A stretch of DNA of 36,686 nucleotides, from positions 1 to 36,686 of the forward strand of contig CAZHTF010000025.1 in the NCBI GenBank assembly GCA_964535305.1. Reading direction: 5' to 3'. The stretch's first letter is position 1. Each line of letters begins with the position of its first letter. A program made the translations under genes and the position numbers. Positions 23,765 to 32,359 of the stretch are shown one piece after another. Below the pieces are notes generated by a model, which ran no database searches, was not told the origin of the DNA, and was given only the letters and a program-made list of their open reading frames with translations. Source of the DNA: CAZHTF01 sp964535305. Lineage in GTDB: Bacteria > Planctomycetota > Phycisphaerae > UBA1845 > Fen-1342.

Positions 23765-24799
23765 TCAAGTCACCTGAGCTGATTCAGCCGCTCCTGGCTC
23801 GACGCCGATGCCTGGCTGAGACGGCGCGGTCAGCAGGCTGCCGCGCGACTCGAGCCCGCCGATCGGATCGTTCTGCAGCAGCAGATGACCATCGAGGTCG
23901 GCGTAGTCGACCAGCCCGGCAATGGCCAGCGCCGGCGCGATCGCCAAGCTGCTGGAGACGAAGCAACCGAGCATGACGCGCATGTTGAGCATGCGGGCCA
24001 GCGCGATCATCAGCAGCGCTTCGCGCATGCCGCCGCACTTGGTGAGCTTGATGTTCACGCCATCGACGGCGCCGGCCAGCCGCAGCACGTCCGCGGGCCG
24101 CTCGCAGCTCTCGTCGGCGATGATGGTCGCCCCCAGGCCGCGCAGTTGACGCATGACGTGCCAATCCTGCCGCGCGACCGGCTGCTCAATCACCGTGGGT
24201 CGAAAGCGCATCAGCGACACAACGCGCATGCTGGCCTCATGCGGCGACCAGGCCTCATTCGCATCGAGCAAGATCGGACCGTCGAAAGATTCGCGCACCA
24301 CCGCGAGTGTCTGCTCGTCACCCGGGACACCGACCTTGACCTTCAGCGTGGTATAGCCGGCGGCGAGCGCTTCCTTCACTTTTTCGCGCACTACGGCGAC
24401 ATCGGCGATGCCGATCGTGAAAGTGGTGTTGACGCGCGGTGCCGACAGACCCAGCAGCCGCCAGACTGGCACGCCCAGCCGCCGCGCGACCCAGTCGTGC
24501 AGGGCCGAATCGACACCGCAGACCGCGCAGCGCTGCGCGTCGAAGCGCGCCAGCAGTCGCGACAGGATCTGATCGATTGCGAAGGGGTCATCGCCCAGCA
24601 GCGGCGGTATCTCGTGCAGGGCCGCTTCGGACGCTTCGAGCGATTGGCCGTATAGCTCGGATGCGACGATTTCGCCCCAGCCGCGAACGCCGTCGTGCTC
24701 GAAGCAGACGACGATGGTCTGCTTCTCGTCGATGCCGCCTCGGGCGGTGGCGAAGAAATGCCGCAGTTTCAAATGTTGGCGGGCCCAGGTCAGCTTCAT
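23765..24799 (-). CDS. Dipeptide epimerase (enolase superfamily, L-Ala-D/L-Glu epimerase type)
   Basis: The 344-residue protein has the enolase-superfamily capping domain and barrel. Catalytic K-x-K is K153-V-K155, metal ligands are D179, E205 and D229, and the opposing lysine is K251 in NIKLTKCGG. The C-terminal D-x-D at 301-303 (DLDGHLLL), which binds the substrate amino group, is the hallmark of dipeptide epimerases. These enzymes epimerise L-Ala-D-Glu to L-Ala-L-Glu in murein peptide recycling, though other dipeptide specificities exist. The ATG at 24799 overlaps the stop of the Sm-like gene as ATGA; a GTG three codons upstream also fits. No peptidoglycan-recycling partner such as an amidase lies nearby. 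Convergent with the PH-domain gene, with 38 bp between and no clear terminator. Confidence 0.92.
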   Translation of the reverse strand: MKLTWARQHLKLRHFFATARGGIDEKQTIVVCFEHDGVRGWGEIVASELYGQSLEASEAALHEIPPLLGDDPFAIDQILSRLLARFDAQRCAVCGVDSALHDWVARRLGVPVWRLLGLSAPRVNTTFTIGIADVAVVREKVKEALAAGYTTLKVKVGVPGDEQTLAVVRESFDGPILLDANEAWSPHEASMRVVSLMRFRPTVIEQPVARQDWHVMRQLRGLGATIIADESCERPADVLRLAGAVDGVNIKLTKCGGMREALLMIALARMLNMRVMLGCFVSSSLAIAPALAIAGLVDYADLDGHLLLQNDPIGGLESRGSLLTAPSQPGIGVEPGAAESAQVT

Positions 24800-25116
24800 G
24801 GCATCCACGGCTCGACGTCTGCGGTAATGTCTTCCATGACCACGTCGTCCAAGGCCGAGACGCTGATGATCGCGTGCCGCTCGACGAAGACGCGGCGGCG
24901 GTTCACGCGCCGCGAGCCCTGCGATTCGAGTACGTGGGCCTCATTGATGTAGACTTCCTTGGGGCTGTGACCATCGGAGCGGTCGTGCACATCCGCATCG
25001 GTCAACCAGTAGCCGCGCTTGTCGACGGCTTCCAGCGTGCCGATGTAGATCATCGAGCCGCTGGTATCAAGCACCACGCGGCGATTCAGCAGCATTTCAA
25101 GCCGGGGTTCGATCAT
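24796..25116 (-). CDS. Small Sm-like (LSm-fold) protein
   Basis: The 106-residue protein looks like an Sm fold. Residues 8-45 read as Sm1 (LLNRRVVLDTSGSMIYIGTLEAVDKRGYWLTDADVHD), with the strand-turn-strand V-x-x-x-x-x-G/S-x-x-Y-x-G-T-L-x-x-x-D-x-x-x-(N/Y)-(L/W)-x-L/T-x-D-A. Residues about 72-90 read as Sm2 (RRRVFVERHAIISVSAL). The insert between them (HSPKEVYINEAHVLESQGSRRVN) is longer than usual. Sm and LSm proteins bind RNA as rings; Hfq is the usual bacterial form, but this does not carry Hfq's YKHA-type motif. The call is by pattern, so RNA binding is inference. The start at 25116 follows GAGG with no spacer; a TTG two codons upstream is possible. Its stop overlaps the epimerase start (ATGA), and the MBL gene ends 53 bp upstream. 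Confidence 0.7.
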   Translation of the reverse strand: MIEPRLEMLLNRRVVLDTSGSMIYIGTLEAVDKRGYWLTDADVHDRSDGHSPKEVYINEAHVLESQGSRRVNRRRVFVERHAIISVSALDDVVMEDITADVEPWMP

Positions 25117-25169
25117 CCTCAACGGAGTGTAAACGCAAGTCCGCCGAGCCGATAGGCAATGGTGGGACG

Positions 25170-26381
25170 CTACGGCGGAGCGCCGCCTGCAGGTGCCAGC
25201 AGCGCAGCGCCAGCCGCATCCGATCGCAACGCCGGCGCGGCGGCATTGATTGCATCCGCAGTTGGACGGCTGCGATCGACCACCAGCGACTCGCCGAAAT
25301 CCAGCGTTCGAAAGCGGGACGGCACGACGCCGTGGGCGGCGCAAGCCGTGGCCAAGTCGCGGATGGGGTCGTCGGGCCCTTCATCCGTGAGCGCGAATGT
25401 GCCGTAGTGCATGCCGATCGAGAGTGGCGAGCGCAGGTCCACGTGCGCACGCACTGCGTCATCCGGGTTCATGTGGCTCAGCCGCATGAACCAGCGCGGC
25501 TCATAGGCACCAATCGGCAGCAGGCACAGGTCCAGCGGACCGAAACGCTCGGCGATCTGGCCGAAAACAGCCGAGTAGCCCGAGTCGCCGGCGAAGTAGA
25601 CGCGCGGCCCGCTGCTGCTGATCACATAGCCGCCCCAGAGCGTGTTGCGGCGGTCGTTCAGCGAGCGGCCGGACCAATGCTGCGCGGGCGTCATGCTGAT
25701 CGCCAGCCCAGGCCGCGGCGTCTCGAGCGTCTGCCACCAGTCCATTTCCGCAACGCGCGTGGCGCCCGCGGCCCGCAGCGTCGGGCCGTTGCCCAGTCCG
25801 GCAACAAAGAGCGGCGCATCGCGCTGGGCGAGCTGCCGAATCGTGGGCGCATCGAGATGGTCATAGTGATCGTGGCTGATCAGCACCACATCGATGCGCG
25901 GCAAGTCTTCGATCGGCAGGGCCGCGTCGCGCACGCGCCGCGGTCCAGCGAATTGCACCGGGCTGGCGCGTTGCGACCAGATCGGATCGGTCAGCAGGTT
26001 GCCATCAGGCGTCTGGATCAGAAACGTGGCGTGCCCGATGAACGTCACCACAGCCTGGCCCGCGCCCGGCTTGCTGGGCGCCGCATGCCCGGCGTTCTCA
26101 ATCCGCGCCGGCCAGGGCCGGCGCTGCCCGGAGAGCTTCCAGCGCCACAGCTCGGCCAAGCTCTTATCCGTGTTTACGCCGGGATTGAAGAATTTCGCGC
26201 CGTCGAAGTGATCGCTGACCGGACCGACGTAGCGCGGCGTTGACCAGCAGCCGTTCAGACCGACCCCCAGCACGAGCAACGACATGCCGGGGTACAGCAA
26301 TCCGAAACGTAAGCAGCGCGACCAGCGGCGCTTGCCGGGCTGCACGTCGGCCGCGGCCGACTTGGCTTGTTTACGCCACAC
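25170..26381 (-). CDS. Metallo-beta-lactamase-fold lipoprotein (UlaG/NAPE-PLD-like hydrolase)
   Basis: The protein of about 403 residues has an N-terminal hydrophobic segment (FGLLYPGMSLLVLGVGLNGC) with a possible lipobox LNGC, then an MBL domain of the L-ascorbate-lactonase/NAPE-PLD class. That domain shows AVVTFIGHATFLIQTPDGNLLTDPIWSQRASP, the zinc motif SHDHYDHLD (H170-x-H172-x-D174-H175), PAQHWSGRSL, YFAGDSGYS and SIGMHYGTF. The W-S-x-R-x-S-P and G-D-x-G signatures match the NAPE-PLD-like group, which hydrolyses phosphodiesters or lactones; the true substrate is unknown. The GTG start at 26381 has GGAG eight bases upstream. The frame runs on to 26657, but that extension is Arg-rich and overlies intergenic palindromes. 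Probably anchored in the membrane facing the periplasm. Confidence 0.87.
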   Translation of the reverse strand: MWRKQAKSAAADVQPGKRRWSRCLRFGLLYPGMSLLVLGVGLNGCWSTPRYVGPVSDHFDGAKFFNPGVNTDKSLAELWRWKLSGQRRPWPARIENAGHAAPSKPGAGQAVVTFIGHATFLIQTPDGNLLTDPIWSQRASPVQFAGPRRVRDAALPIEDLPRIDVVLISHDHYDHLDAPTIRQLAQRDAPLFVAGLGNGPTLRAAGATRVAEMDWWQTLETPRPGLAISMTPAQHWSGRSLNDRRNTLWGGYVISSSGPRVYFAGDSGYSAVFGQIAERFGPLDLCLLPIGAYEPRWFMRLSHMNPDDAVRAHVDLRSPLSIGMHYGTFALTDEGPDDPIRDLATACAAHGVVPSRFRTLDFGESLVVDRSRPTADAINAAAPALRSDAAGAALLAPAGGAPP

Positions 26382-26622
26382 GCTCCAAGCTCCTGGGAAG
26401 CGATCCCGCCAGACGCGATCTGCTCTGATACTTGTGATCGCATTTGAACAAGCAGCAACGCGCGGCGGCCTTCGGCGTTCAGATGCTATTACGGCCCGCC
26501 GCGATCGGCCAGCGCCGGCGGTTTGAGATGAGATGGAAGGAGACGGAACGGCGGCGGCGCGAGCTTCAGCCCAACCGGGCGAAGGCGCGTAGTCTCGGGC
26601 ACATGTGCAAGCCGGCGGCGTG

Positions 26623-26650
26623 CGTTTCGCCCCAACGGGGCGAGGAAACG
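26623..26650. repeat. Intergenic hairpin element, GCCCCAACGGGGC family, copy 2
   Basis: An outer stem CGTTTC (26623-26628) with GAAACG (26645-26650) encloses GCCCC-AAC-GGGGC (26629-26641) and a 3-base bulge GAG. It shares the 15-base string TTCGCCCCAACGGGG with the copy at 15362-15398, but its outer stem differs at positions that still pair. The 442-bp gap it sits in (26382-26823) has no convincing ORF. Confidence 0.5.
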
Positions 26651-26653
26651 TCG

Positions 26654-26696
26654 CCACGGGTGCAGAGCGGCGCGCCGGGCCGAGCGGAACCCGTGG
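26654..26696. repeat. Inverted repeat flanking a GC-rich loop
   Basis: CCACGGGT (26654-26661) and ACCCGTGG (26689-26696) are perfect 8-bp inverted repeats with 27 bases between. They start four bases after the GCCCCAACGGGGC element, so the two may form one composite structured unit. Confidence 0.4.
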
Positions 26697-26813
26697 AATC
26701 GATCGGGAGAATCACGTCCTCCTCGGACGTGGCGGCGGAATCATGGTATGCTATTACGCCATCCGCCCGCGTCAGAAAGCGCCACGCCTGCCTCAGAGGT
26801 ACGCCAGCACCGT

Positions 26814-26837
26814 GCGGCGACGGTCAGTTGTCGCCGC
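26814..26837 (-). terminator. Hairpin over the stop of the M28 peptidase gene
   Basis: GCGGCGAC (26814-26821) and GTCGCCGC (26830-26837) form an 8-bp stem with an 8-base loop that contains the TGA of the peptidase gene. This is a possible transcript-end or 3'-protective structure. No T-run follows. Confidence 0.35.
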
Positions 26838-28683
26838 GGCGCGGCGGGGCCACCAGCGTCACGCTGATGGTCTTGCGCTCCCCGTCGCGTTCGACGACTA
26901 CGTCGACGACGTCGCCGGGCTTGCAGCCACGCAGGAATTCCATGTAAGCGTAGATGTCCTTGATGGTCGTTTCGCCCATCTGGACGATGCGGTCCTTGGC
27001 GAGAATGCCGGCCTTTTCGGCGGCGCCGCCCGGAACGAGCGACTCGACCACGAAGCCCGGCTTGCCGTCGTCGTCGTAGGCCGGCATGACGCCCAGCCGC
27101 ACGCCGGGCATGGCGCGTTGCTGCCCGTCGGCGTTGGTCTGCGCGTCGGCGTCCTTTTCGTTCTCGTCTTCGTCTTGCTTGAAGCGCGGGCCTTCCTTCA
27201 GGTTGGCCCATTCGCTGATGATCATTTGCGACATGTGCAGCACGCCGGTGGCGCCCTCGGCGTCGATCAGCTCGACGTCGTCTTCGGGCTGGTGATATTC
27301 CTTGTGCGTACCGGTGAAGGGGAACAGCACGGGCACCTTCTTGCGATAGAACGAGGCATGATCGCTGCGGCCGAAGACATCGCGCGAAGGCTTGTAGCTC
27401 ACGCCGGCGGCCTCGCTCGCGCGATCGACCAGCTCCTTGAAGCCCTCGCCAGATTCGATGCCGTGCATCACGAACTTGCCCTGGCCGTAGCGCCCAATCA
27501 TGTCGAGGTTGAACATGGCTTTGACGCGCGAAAATTCGAAGGTCGGCTTTTCCACCCAATGTTTGCTGCCCAGCAGGCCGATCTCCTCGGCGCTGTAGAG
27601 CATGAAGACGATGTTACGGCGGTGTTTGGGCTCGCTGGCAAGCACGCGGGCCAGCTCCAGCACGCCGGCCGTGCCGCTGGCGTTGTCGTCGGCGCCGTTG
27701 TGAATCACCTGCTCACCGGCGACGGGCAAGGTACCCAAGTGATCGTAATGCGCGCCGACCACGACGACTTCGTCGGTGCTGCCGTCGCCTGGCAGCATGG
27801 CCAGCACGTTGCTGGTCTTGACCATGTTGCGCTTCAGAGCCGTGTTCACAGCGACGCGCACGTCCATCTCGCGCGACTGCGAGGTGCGCTGCTTGTTCAG
27901 GCTGGCTTCGAGCTCGGCGAGCTTGGGCATCTTGGCGGCGCTCAGCAGCGCCTCGGCCACGCTGCGCTTGATGTGCACAACCGGGATCTGCCAGCGCGGA
28001 CCGCGCGACGACTCGAAAGCGACCAGCTCGTCCTTCTCGGTCTCGCGACTGGGCGGGTTCACGATCAGCAGCGCCTTGGCGCCTTGATCGACCGCGAGCC
28101 GCACCTTGGTCGCGAAGGTCGCGTGGGTCGAGGGCCTCTCACCGCCGAACTCAGCGTTTGGGTCTTCGGCATTTGGCTCAAAGCGGAAGACCAGCAGGAG
28201 CTTGTCCTTGGCTTCGAAGTCAGCGTAATCGTCCCAGCCGGCCGCTTCCGCCTGAATGCCGTAGCCGGCGAACGCCAGCGGGCCCTCGACGTCGGCGTCG
28301 GCACTTTGCGTGAGCGGCGTCCAGTCCTGCTTGACCTGCCACTTCGAATCCGCGCCCGCCAGCTTGAGCTGCGCCGCTTCTATGTCGATCGTGCGGCCCT
28401 TGGCGACTTCGAACGCCTGCAGGAAGGTCCCGTCGTCGCCGGCGGGCTTCAGGCCCAGTTGTTTGAAGTGCTTGACAATGTAGTCGGCGGCCTTCTCGAT
28501 GCCCTCCTGACCCGGACCGCGCCCGCCGAACTCGTCACTGGCGAGCACGCGCACGTGTTTGAGGTAGGCGTCCGCTTCGAAGCGCGACTTGCGCTTGCTC
28601 TCCGCTCCGCCGCCGCCGGCCCAGGTGACAAGGGATGAGAACAGGAGCACACAGGCGAGGCTGCAAGCGAGCGGTCGGTTCAT
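26824..28683 (-). CDS. Exported M28-family metallopeptidase with PA insert and C-terminal PDZ domain
   Basis: The 619-residue protein has a signal peptide (MNRPLACSLACVLLFSSLVTWA) followed by YLKHVRVLASDEFGGRGPGQEGIEKAADYIVKHFKQLGLKPAG, the usual M28 opening. A protease-associated insert covers about 120-270. The di-zinc peptidase domain shows GAHYDHLG (H312), NGADDNASGTAGVLELARVLA, MLYSAEEIGLLGSKHW, FNLDMIGR and THKEYHQPEDD, supplying the expected His, Asp, Glu, Asp and His ligands. An acidic linker (DEDENEKDADAQ) leads to a C-terminal PDZ domain (about 525-615): VRLGVMPAYDDDGKPGFVVESLVPGGAAEKAGILAKDRIVQMGET. It is probably a periplasmic aminopeptidase; PDZ may select substrates or partners. 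The ATG at 28683 has AGGA at a suitable distance. It follows the DUF5117 protease gene on the same strand, separated by a strong hairpin. Confidence 0.95.
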   Translation of the reverse strand: MNRPLACSLACVLLFSSLVTWAGGGGAESKRKSRFEADAYLKHVRVLASDEFGGRGPGQEGIEKAADYIVKHFKQLGLKPAGDDGTFLQAFEVAKGRTIDIEAAQLKLAGADSKWQVKQDWTPLTQSADADVEGPLAFAGYGIQAEAAGWDDYADFEAKDKLLLVFRFEPNAEDPNAEFGGERPSTHATFATKVRLAVDQGAKALLIVNPPSRETEKDELVAFESSRGPRWQIPVVHIKRSVAEALLSAAKMPKLAELEASLNKQRTSQSREMDVRVAVNTALKRNMVKTSNVLAMLPGDGSTDEVVVVGAHYDHLGTLPVAGEQVIHNGADDNASGTAGVLELARVLASEPKHRRNIVFMLYSAEEIGLLGSKHWVEKPTFEFSRVKAMFNLDMIGRYGQGKFVMHGIESGEGFKELVDRASEAAGVSYKPSRDVFGRSDHASFYRKKVPVLFPFTGTHKEYHQPEDDVELIDAEGATGVLHMSQMIISEWANLKEGPRFKQDEDENEKDADAQTNADGQQRAMPGVRLGVMPAYDDDGKPGFVVESLVPGGAAEKAGILAKDRIVQMGETTIKDIYAYMEFLRGCKPGDVVDVVVERDGERKTISVTLVAPPRRGDN

Positions 28684-28789
28684 GATGGGTTCCTGCGAGC
28701 ATTCCGCGGGCGCTGCCCGCTTTGAGGGTACGCAAGCGCCGCAGCGACGCACCCGCCGGCGCGGCGTTCAGACAACAAACAGACGCCAT

Positions 28790-28814
28790 TGGGGCGGGCA
28801 CAGCGCCCGCCCCA
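28790..28814. terminator. Strong GC hairpin between the two peptidase genes
   Basis: TGGGGCGGGC (28790-28799) pairs over 10 bp with GCCCGCCCCA (28805-28814) around the loop ACAGC. It lies 63 bp past the DUF5117 stop and 107 bp before the M28 start. It could end the upstream transcript, but a GGGGCGGGC palindrome is also typical of REP-like dispersed elements. No T-run. Confidence 0.45.
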
Positions 28815-28876
28815 CCTGGATATTACGATAGCGCGCGGCGCACATTGCGACGCGCGCCTTGAACCACTGCTTGCGG

Positions 28877-31669
28877 CTAGCGCGCGATGAAGTTCGCGTC
28901 CAGCACGCGGTCGATGCGCGACTTGCACTCGCTCAGGTGCGCCCGCGTCGCGAAATCCAGCTTGGACTTGCCGGACTGCGCCGCGCCGATCCGCTCGCTC
29001 AGCTCACGCAGGCTGAAGCGCACCATGCTGCTCAGGTCGGCTGACATGCCCGAGCCCGGCGGCAACTGCGCCGCGCCCAGCATGATGTTCAGATACTGCT
29101 TCTGCAGATTGCGCGTGACCGACGAGATCATCGGCTTGGCGTCCGAATAGCTGCCCTCGCCAGCGCGGCTCAGCGGGCTCCAGATGCCGTCGCGCAGGGT
29201 CGTGAGATGCTCGGCGACGGTGAAGCGGTTCGCCGCGGCGGTCTTGAGCTCCGCGTCGTAAATGCGCTGCAGCACCACTGGAGAGCAGATCTCGAAAAGC
29301 ACCGCCACCTGCATGGCGGTGATGCGGTCGTGCACCGGGTAGTCGAGACGGAAAGGCGGAGTCGTGTCCCAATCCCACCAGCGCGAGACGGCCAGGTTGT
29401 TCAGCAGTTCGGGGTCGAGCTTGAAGAACGAATCGCTGAAGAGCGTTTCCATCAGCAGCTTCAGCGCGCCGCGCTGCGTGTCGGCGTCGACAATCACGAA
29501 CGTCGGCCGCGCGTCGGGGTCGCCCTTGTGATCGCGGTTGTAGTACTGTCCGCCGATCAGCCGCCCGACGTAGGAGAAATTGCGGGCGCGCTGCCCCATC
29601 AGGATGTTGAAGGCGCGCGTCACGTACTCGCGCGATTCGCCGGGCTTGATGGCCCACTCGGAGACATTTGAGAGCAGCTTGTCGGTCAGCTCGACCCGCG
29701 ACCTGGCCCACGCCAACGGGCTGTCGGTGAAGTCGAAGCGATTCACCAGCGGATCCGGCGAGAATGCGCCCATCGTGTCTTCGTCCGTGGCGTACGCCAG
29801 CCCCGGCTGCGTGCCGCGGGCCGCGATCTCCTTGAGCATCTCCTCCTCGCCCTTGTCGCTCTTGCCCGGAATGCGGTAGCCGTACTCGATCGCCCACTCG
29901 TCGTACGGGCCGATCACCGGCGTCATCACGTGCCGTACCTTCTCGATGTCGTCGTCGGCGTAAAAGAGCAGCGGATTGTAATCCATCACCGACGCAACCG
30001 TCGGCTCGTCGGTCTCATTGCGGCGGCGCTTGATTTCGTCGTGCGTCAGCCAGGCGGAGGCCTTGAAGTTGTGCCGCAGGCCGAGCGTGTGCCCGACCTC
30101 GTGCGCGACGACTTCCTGAATCGCCATACCGATCAGCCGCTCGGGGAATTTCTTGCCCGAGGCCGTGGCCAGCATTGCGAAGTTCAGCATGGCCAGCTCC
30201 TGGCACATGCCATCGGCATACATGCAAACATGCTTGCCCTGGCGGTGCATGCGCTGGTGCGCCTGGTCCAGCAGCGACGCGTCGGCGTCGGCCTGTGACG
30301 TACCCAGCAGCGAGGGGGACCGCGGCATGAGCAGCTCGGGCACCAGCGTCGGGTATTGCTGCATCAGCATCTCAAAGCCCGGCCCGTGGCTGCTCAGCAG
30401 CGTGGCCTTGCCGCCGCCGCCGGCGTAGATATCGAATGAACCCATGTACGAGCGCACGAAGGCGTCGTCCATGATGATGTCGGCATCGATCAACTGGCCG
30501 GTGCGCGGATCCGGCAGCGAGGGACCCATCGCGAAGCCCTGGCCGGTCACGATCCAGCGGAAGAAGTTGTAGCGCGCGTCTTCCGGATCGTAGTCCTTGA
30601 ATTCGTTGTCGTCGGTCTGCTGCTGGGCCACGATCGCGTCAACAAAGCCGATCTTCTCGAAAGCCCGGTTCCAATCCAGGATGCCGTCGCGAACCCAGCG
30701 GCGCCACTGGATCGGCACGGTCTTTTCGATGATGAACGTGATCGGCTTCTTGGGCGGCGAGAGCTCGAGCGCGGGATCCTTCTTCTCGAGGTGCCAGCGA
30801 TTGACGTAGCGCTCCACGGTCTCGCGCGACTCGGGCGACTTGCTCCAATCCTGCCGCGAGGTCGTGAAGTAGCCGACGCGCGGGTCCGCCAGGCGCGGCT
30901 TGTAACCGCCGAGCTTGGGCAGCCGCTGAAAGGCGTAGCCCACGCCCACGGTCGTGCCCGCGCCGCGCTGCGACATCGCCAGGTCGACTTCGATCAGGAT
31001 GTTGTTCGGGAAGTTCTTGACCTTGGTCCACTTGCTCAGTTCCGGCCGAATCGAGCCGCCCATGAAGTCCACGTCCGCGACGTTCGACTTGAGCAGCGCG
31101 CCCAGGTCAATCACCGGGTCGCCCGAGGGATGCATCGTCACGATCGGAACCGCGGCGATGAAGCCTTCGTTGTACGTGCGGCGGATCGCGTCGCCGACCG
31201 GCTTCTCGTCCGAGGTGACGTAGCGCGAGTCGGGCGTGACCAGCTTGAGTTGGTTGCCGATCTGCTCCCACTTCACCAGCCACGAGTTCCACATGAAGCC
31301 CGTCAGCGGGCCGCCGCTGGTGATGCTGGTGGCGAACAGCAGGTCCTCGTTCAGCAAGCTCCGTGGGATACGGCACAGGAGCCGCTCGGGATCGCGGTCC
31401 TTGTCGTCGGCGTCGTAGCGGTACAGCGTGAAGAAGCCCTCGATCGGCTTCATGTCCTTCATGACTTCATTGAAATCCGGGAAGCGCTTGGGCTTGTCCG
31501 GTTTGTCGGGCTTCTCGGCCCCGTCGGGCTTGCCGACCGCGCCGGGCGGCGGGCCGCCGGGCGGGACATTCTGAATCGGTTCCTCGGCCAGCGCCGCCGG
31601 CGACAATGACGCCGCCAGAAAAGCGGCGCAAGCAACAGCGCTCAACGTACGTGCGAACGACAACGACAT
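28877..31669 (-). CDS. Exported zinc-dependent metalloprotease, DUF5117/DUF4953 type
   Basis: The 930-residue protein starts with a signal peptide (MSLSFARTLSAVACAAFLAASLSPAALA) and a Pro/Lys/Asp linker (PDGAEKPDKPDKPKRFPDF). A DUF5118/DUF5117-like region follows (FFTLYRYDADDKDRDPERLLCRIPRSLLNEDLLFATSITSG ... VDLAMSQRGAGTTVGVGYAFQRLP ... ITFIIEKTVPIQWRRWVRDGILDWNRAFEKIGF). The metzincin-like zinc site is HEVGHTLGLRHNF (first His 523), with a downstream Met-turn candidate SVMDYNPL. The rest is the DUF4953 C-terminal region ending in an amphipathic helical part. Such proteins occur in planctomycetes, Bacteroidetes and others; substrates are unknown. The ATG at 31669 has AGGAG eight bases upstream. 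Divergent from the GNAT gene. Probably periplasmic or secreted. Confidence 0.94.
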   Translation of the reverse strand: MSLSFARTLSAVACAAFLAASLSPAALAEEPIQNVPPGGPPPGAVGKPDGAEKPDKPDKPKRFPDFNEVMKDMKPIEGFFTLYRYDADDKDRDPERLLCRIPRSLLNEDLLFATSITSGGPLTGFMWNSWLVKWEQIGNQLKLVTPDSRYVTSDEKPVGDAIRRTYNEGFIAAVPIVTMHPSGDPVIDLGALLKSNVADVDFMGGSIRPELSKWTKVKNFPNNILIEVDLAMSQRGAGTTVGVGYAFQRLPKLGGYKPRLADPRVGYFTTSRQDWSKSPESRETVERYVNRWHLEKKDPALELSPPKKPITFIIEKTVPIQWRRWVRDGILDWNRAFEKIGFVDAIVAQQQTDDNEFKDYDPEDARYNFFRWIVTGQGFAMGPSLPDPRTGQLIDADIIMDDAFVRSYMGSFDIYAGGGGKATLLSSHGPGFEMLMQQYPTLVPELLMPRSPSLLGTSQADADASLLDQAHQRMHRQGKHVCMYADGMCQELAMLNFAMLATASGKKFPERLIGMAIQEVVAHEVGHTLGLRHNFKASAWLTHDEIKRRRNETDEPTVASVMDYNPLLFYADDDIEKVRHVMTPVIGPYDEWAIEYGYRIPGKSDKGEEEMLKEIAARGTQPGLAYATDEDTMGAFSPDPLVNRFDFTDSPLAWARSRVELTDKLLSNVSEWAIKPGESREYVTRAFNILMGQRARNFSYVGRLIGGQYYNRDHKGDPDARPTFVIVDADTQRGALKLLMETLFSDSFFKLDPELLNNLAVSRWWDWDTTPPFRLDYPVHDRITAMQVAVLFEICSPVVLQRIYDAELKTAAANRFTVAEHLTTLRDGIWSPLSRAGEGSYSDAKPMISSVTRNLQKQYLNIMLGAAQLPPGSGMSADLSSMVRFSLRELSERIGAAQSGKSKLDFATRAHLSECKSRIDRVLDANFIAR

Positions 31670-31817
31670 GGTTCGTACTCCTGGATGCGGCGGTTTTCGC
31701 GAGGATGAACTTCGCCTGGCTCGGAGCGTATCACTCCCGACGAGCGGCTGCCAGCCCGTCTTTTCAATGGTATTGATTAACTCAACGCCGGATGCGGGCC
31801 GCGACGGGAGCAGCGCG

Positions 31818-32321
31818 ATGGACGTCGAGATTCGCAACGCGACACCTGAAGATCTGCCGGCGATCAACGACCTGTACAACTACTATGTGCGGCATACGAC
31901 CGCTACCTTCGCAGAGCAGCCCGTCAGCAGCGACGAACGCGCCCGCTGGTGGGCAGCGCATGCCGAGCGCTACCCGGTGCTCGTGGCGCGCGAAGGTCCT
32001 GATATCATCGGCTGGGCGAGTCTTTCTCCGTACAGCGGACGGTGTGGCTACCGCAATACTGTCGAAAATTCCATTTATCTGCGGCCGGAGGTCTGCGGCA
32101 AGGGCCTGGGCAAGCGCCTCCTGGCCGAGCTGCTGGCGCGGGCCAGGACCGCCGGCTATCGCAGCGTCATCGCCGCGATCTGTCACGAGAGTACGCCCAG
32201 CCTGCGGCTGCACGCGGCCGCCGGCTACCGCGAGGTCGGCCGGCTGAGCGAAGTGGGCTGGAAATTCGAGCGCTGGCTGGACGTCGTTTTCATTCAACTG
32301 GCGCTCCGCGACGGCGAATGA
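31818..32321 (+). CDS. GNAT acetyltransferase, phosphinothricin-acetyltransferase-like
   Basis: The 167-residue protein has the Pat/YncA-family pattern: IRNATPEDLPAINDLYNYYVRHTTATFAEQPVSSDERARWW, VLVAREGPDIIGWASLSPYSGRCGYRNTVENSIYLRPEVCGKGLGKRLLAELLARA (with the acetyl-CoA loop CGKGLGKRLL at about 97-106), AAICHESTPSLRLHAAAGYREVGRLSEVGWKFERWLDVVFIQL. Relatives acetylate phosphinothricin, methionine sulfone or sulfoximine, using acetyl-CoA; the natural role is often detoxification of amino-acid analogues. The start at 31818 has GGGAG seven bases upstream; the frame opens at 31668, but the extension lacks a plausible sequence. It is divergent from the metalloprotease gene and converges with the anti-sigma gene. 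Confidence 0.9.
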   Translation: MDVEIRNATPEDLPAINDLYNYYVRHTTATFAEQPVSSDERARWWAAHAERYPVLVAREGPDIIGWASLSPYSGRCGYRNTVENSIYLRPEVCGKGLGKRLLAELLARARTAGYRSVIAAICHESTPSLRLHAAAGYREVGRLSEVGWKFERWLDVVFIQLALRDGE

Positions 32322-32359
32322 GGCTACCGGGCAAGCGCGAACCCACGCCGCGCGCACCG

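Noticed and set aside
26605..28638. 677-codon plus-strand ORF
   Set aside because: Antisense shadow of the M28 peptidase gene, which has a signal peptide and all zinc ligands.
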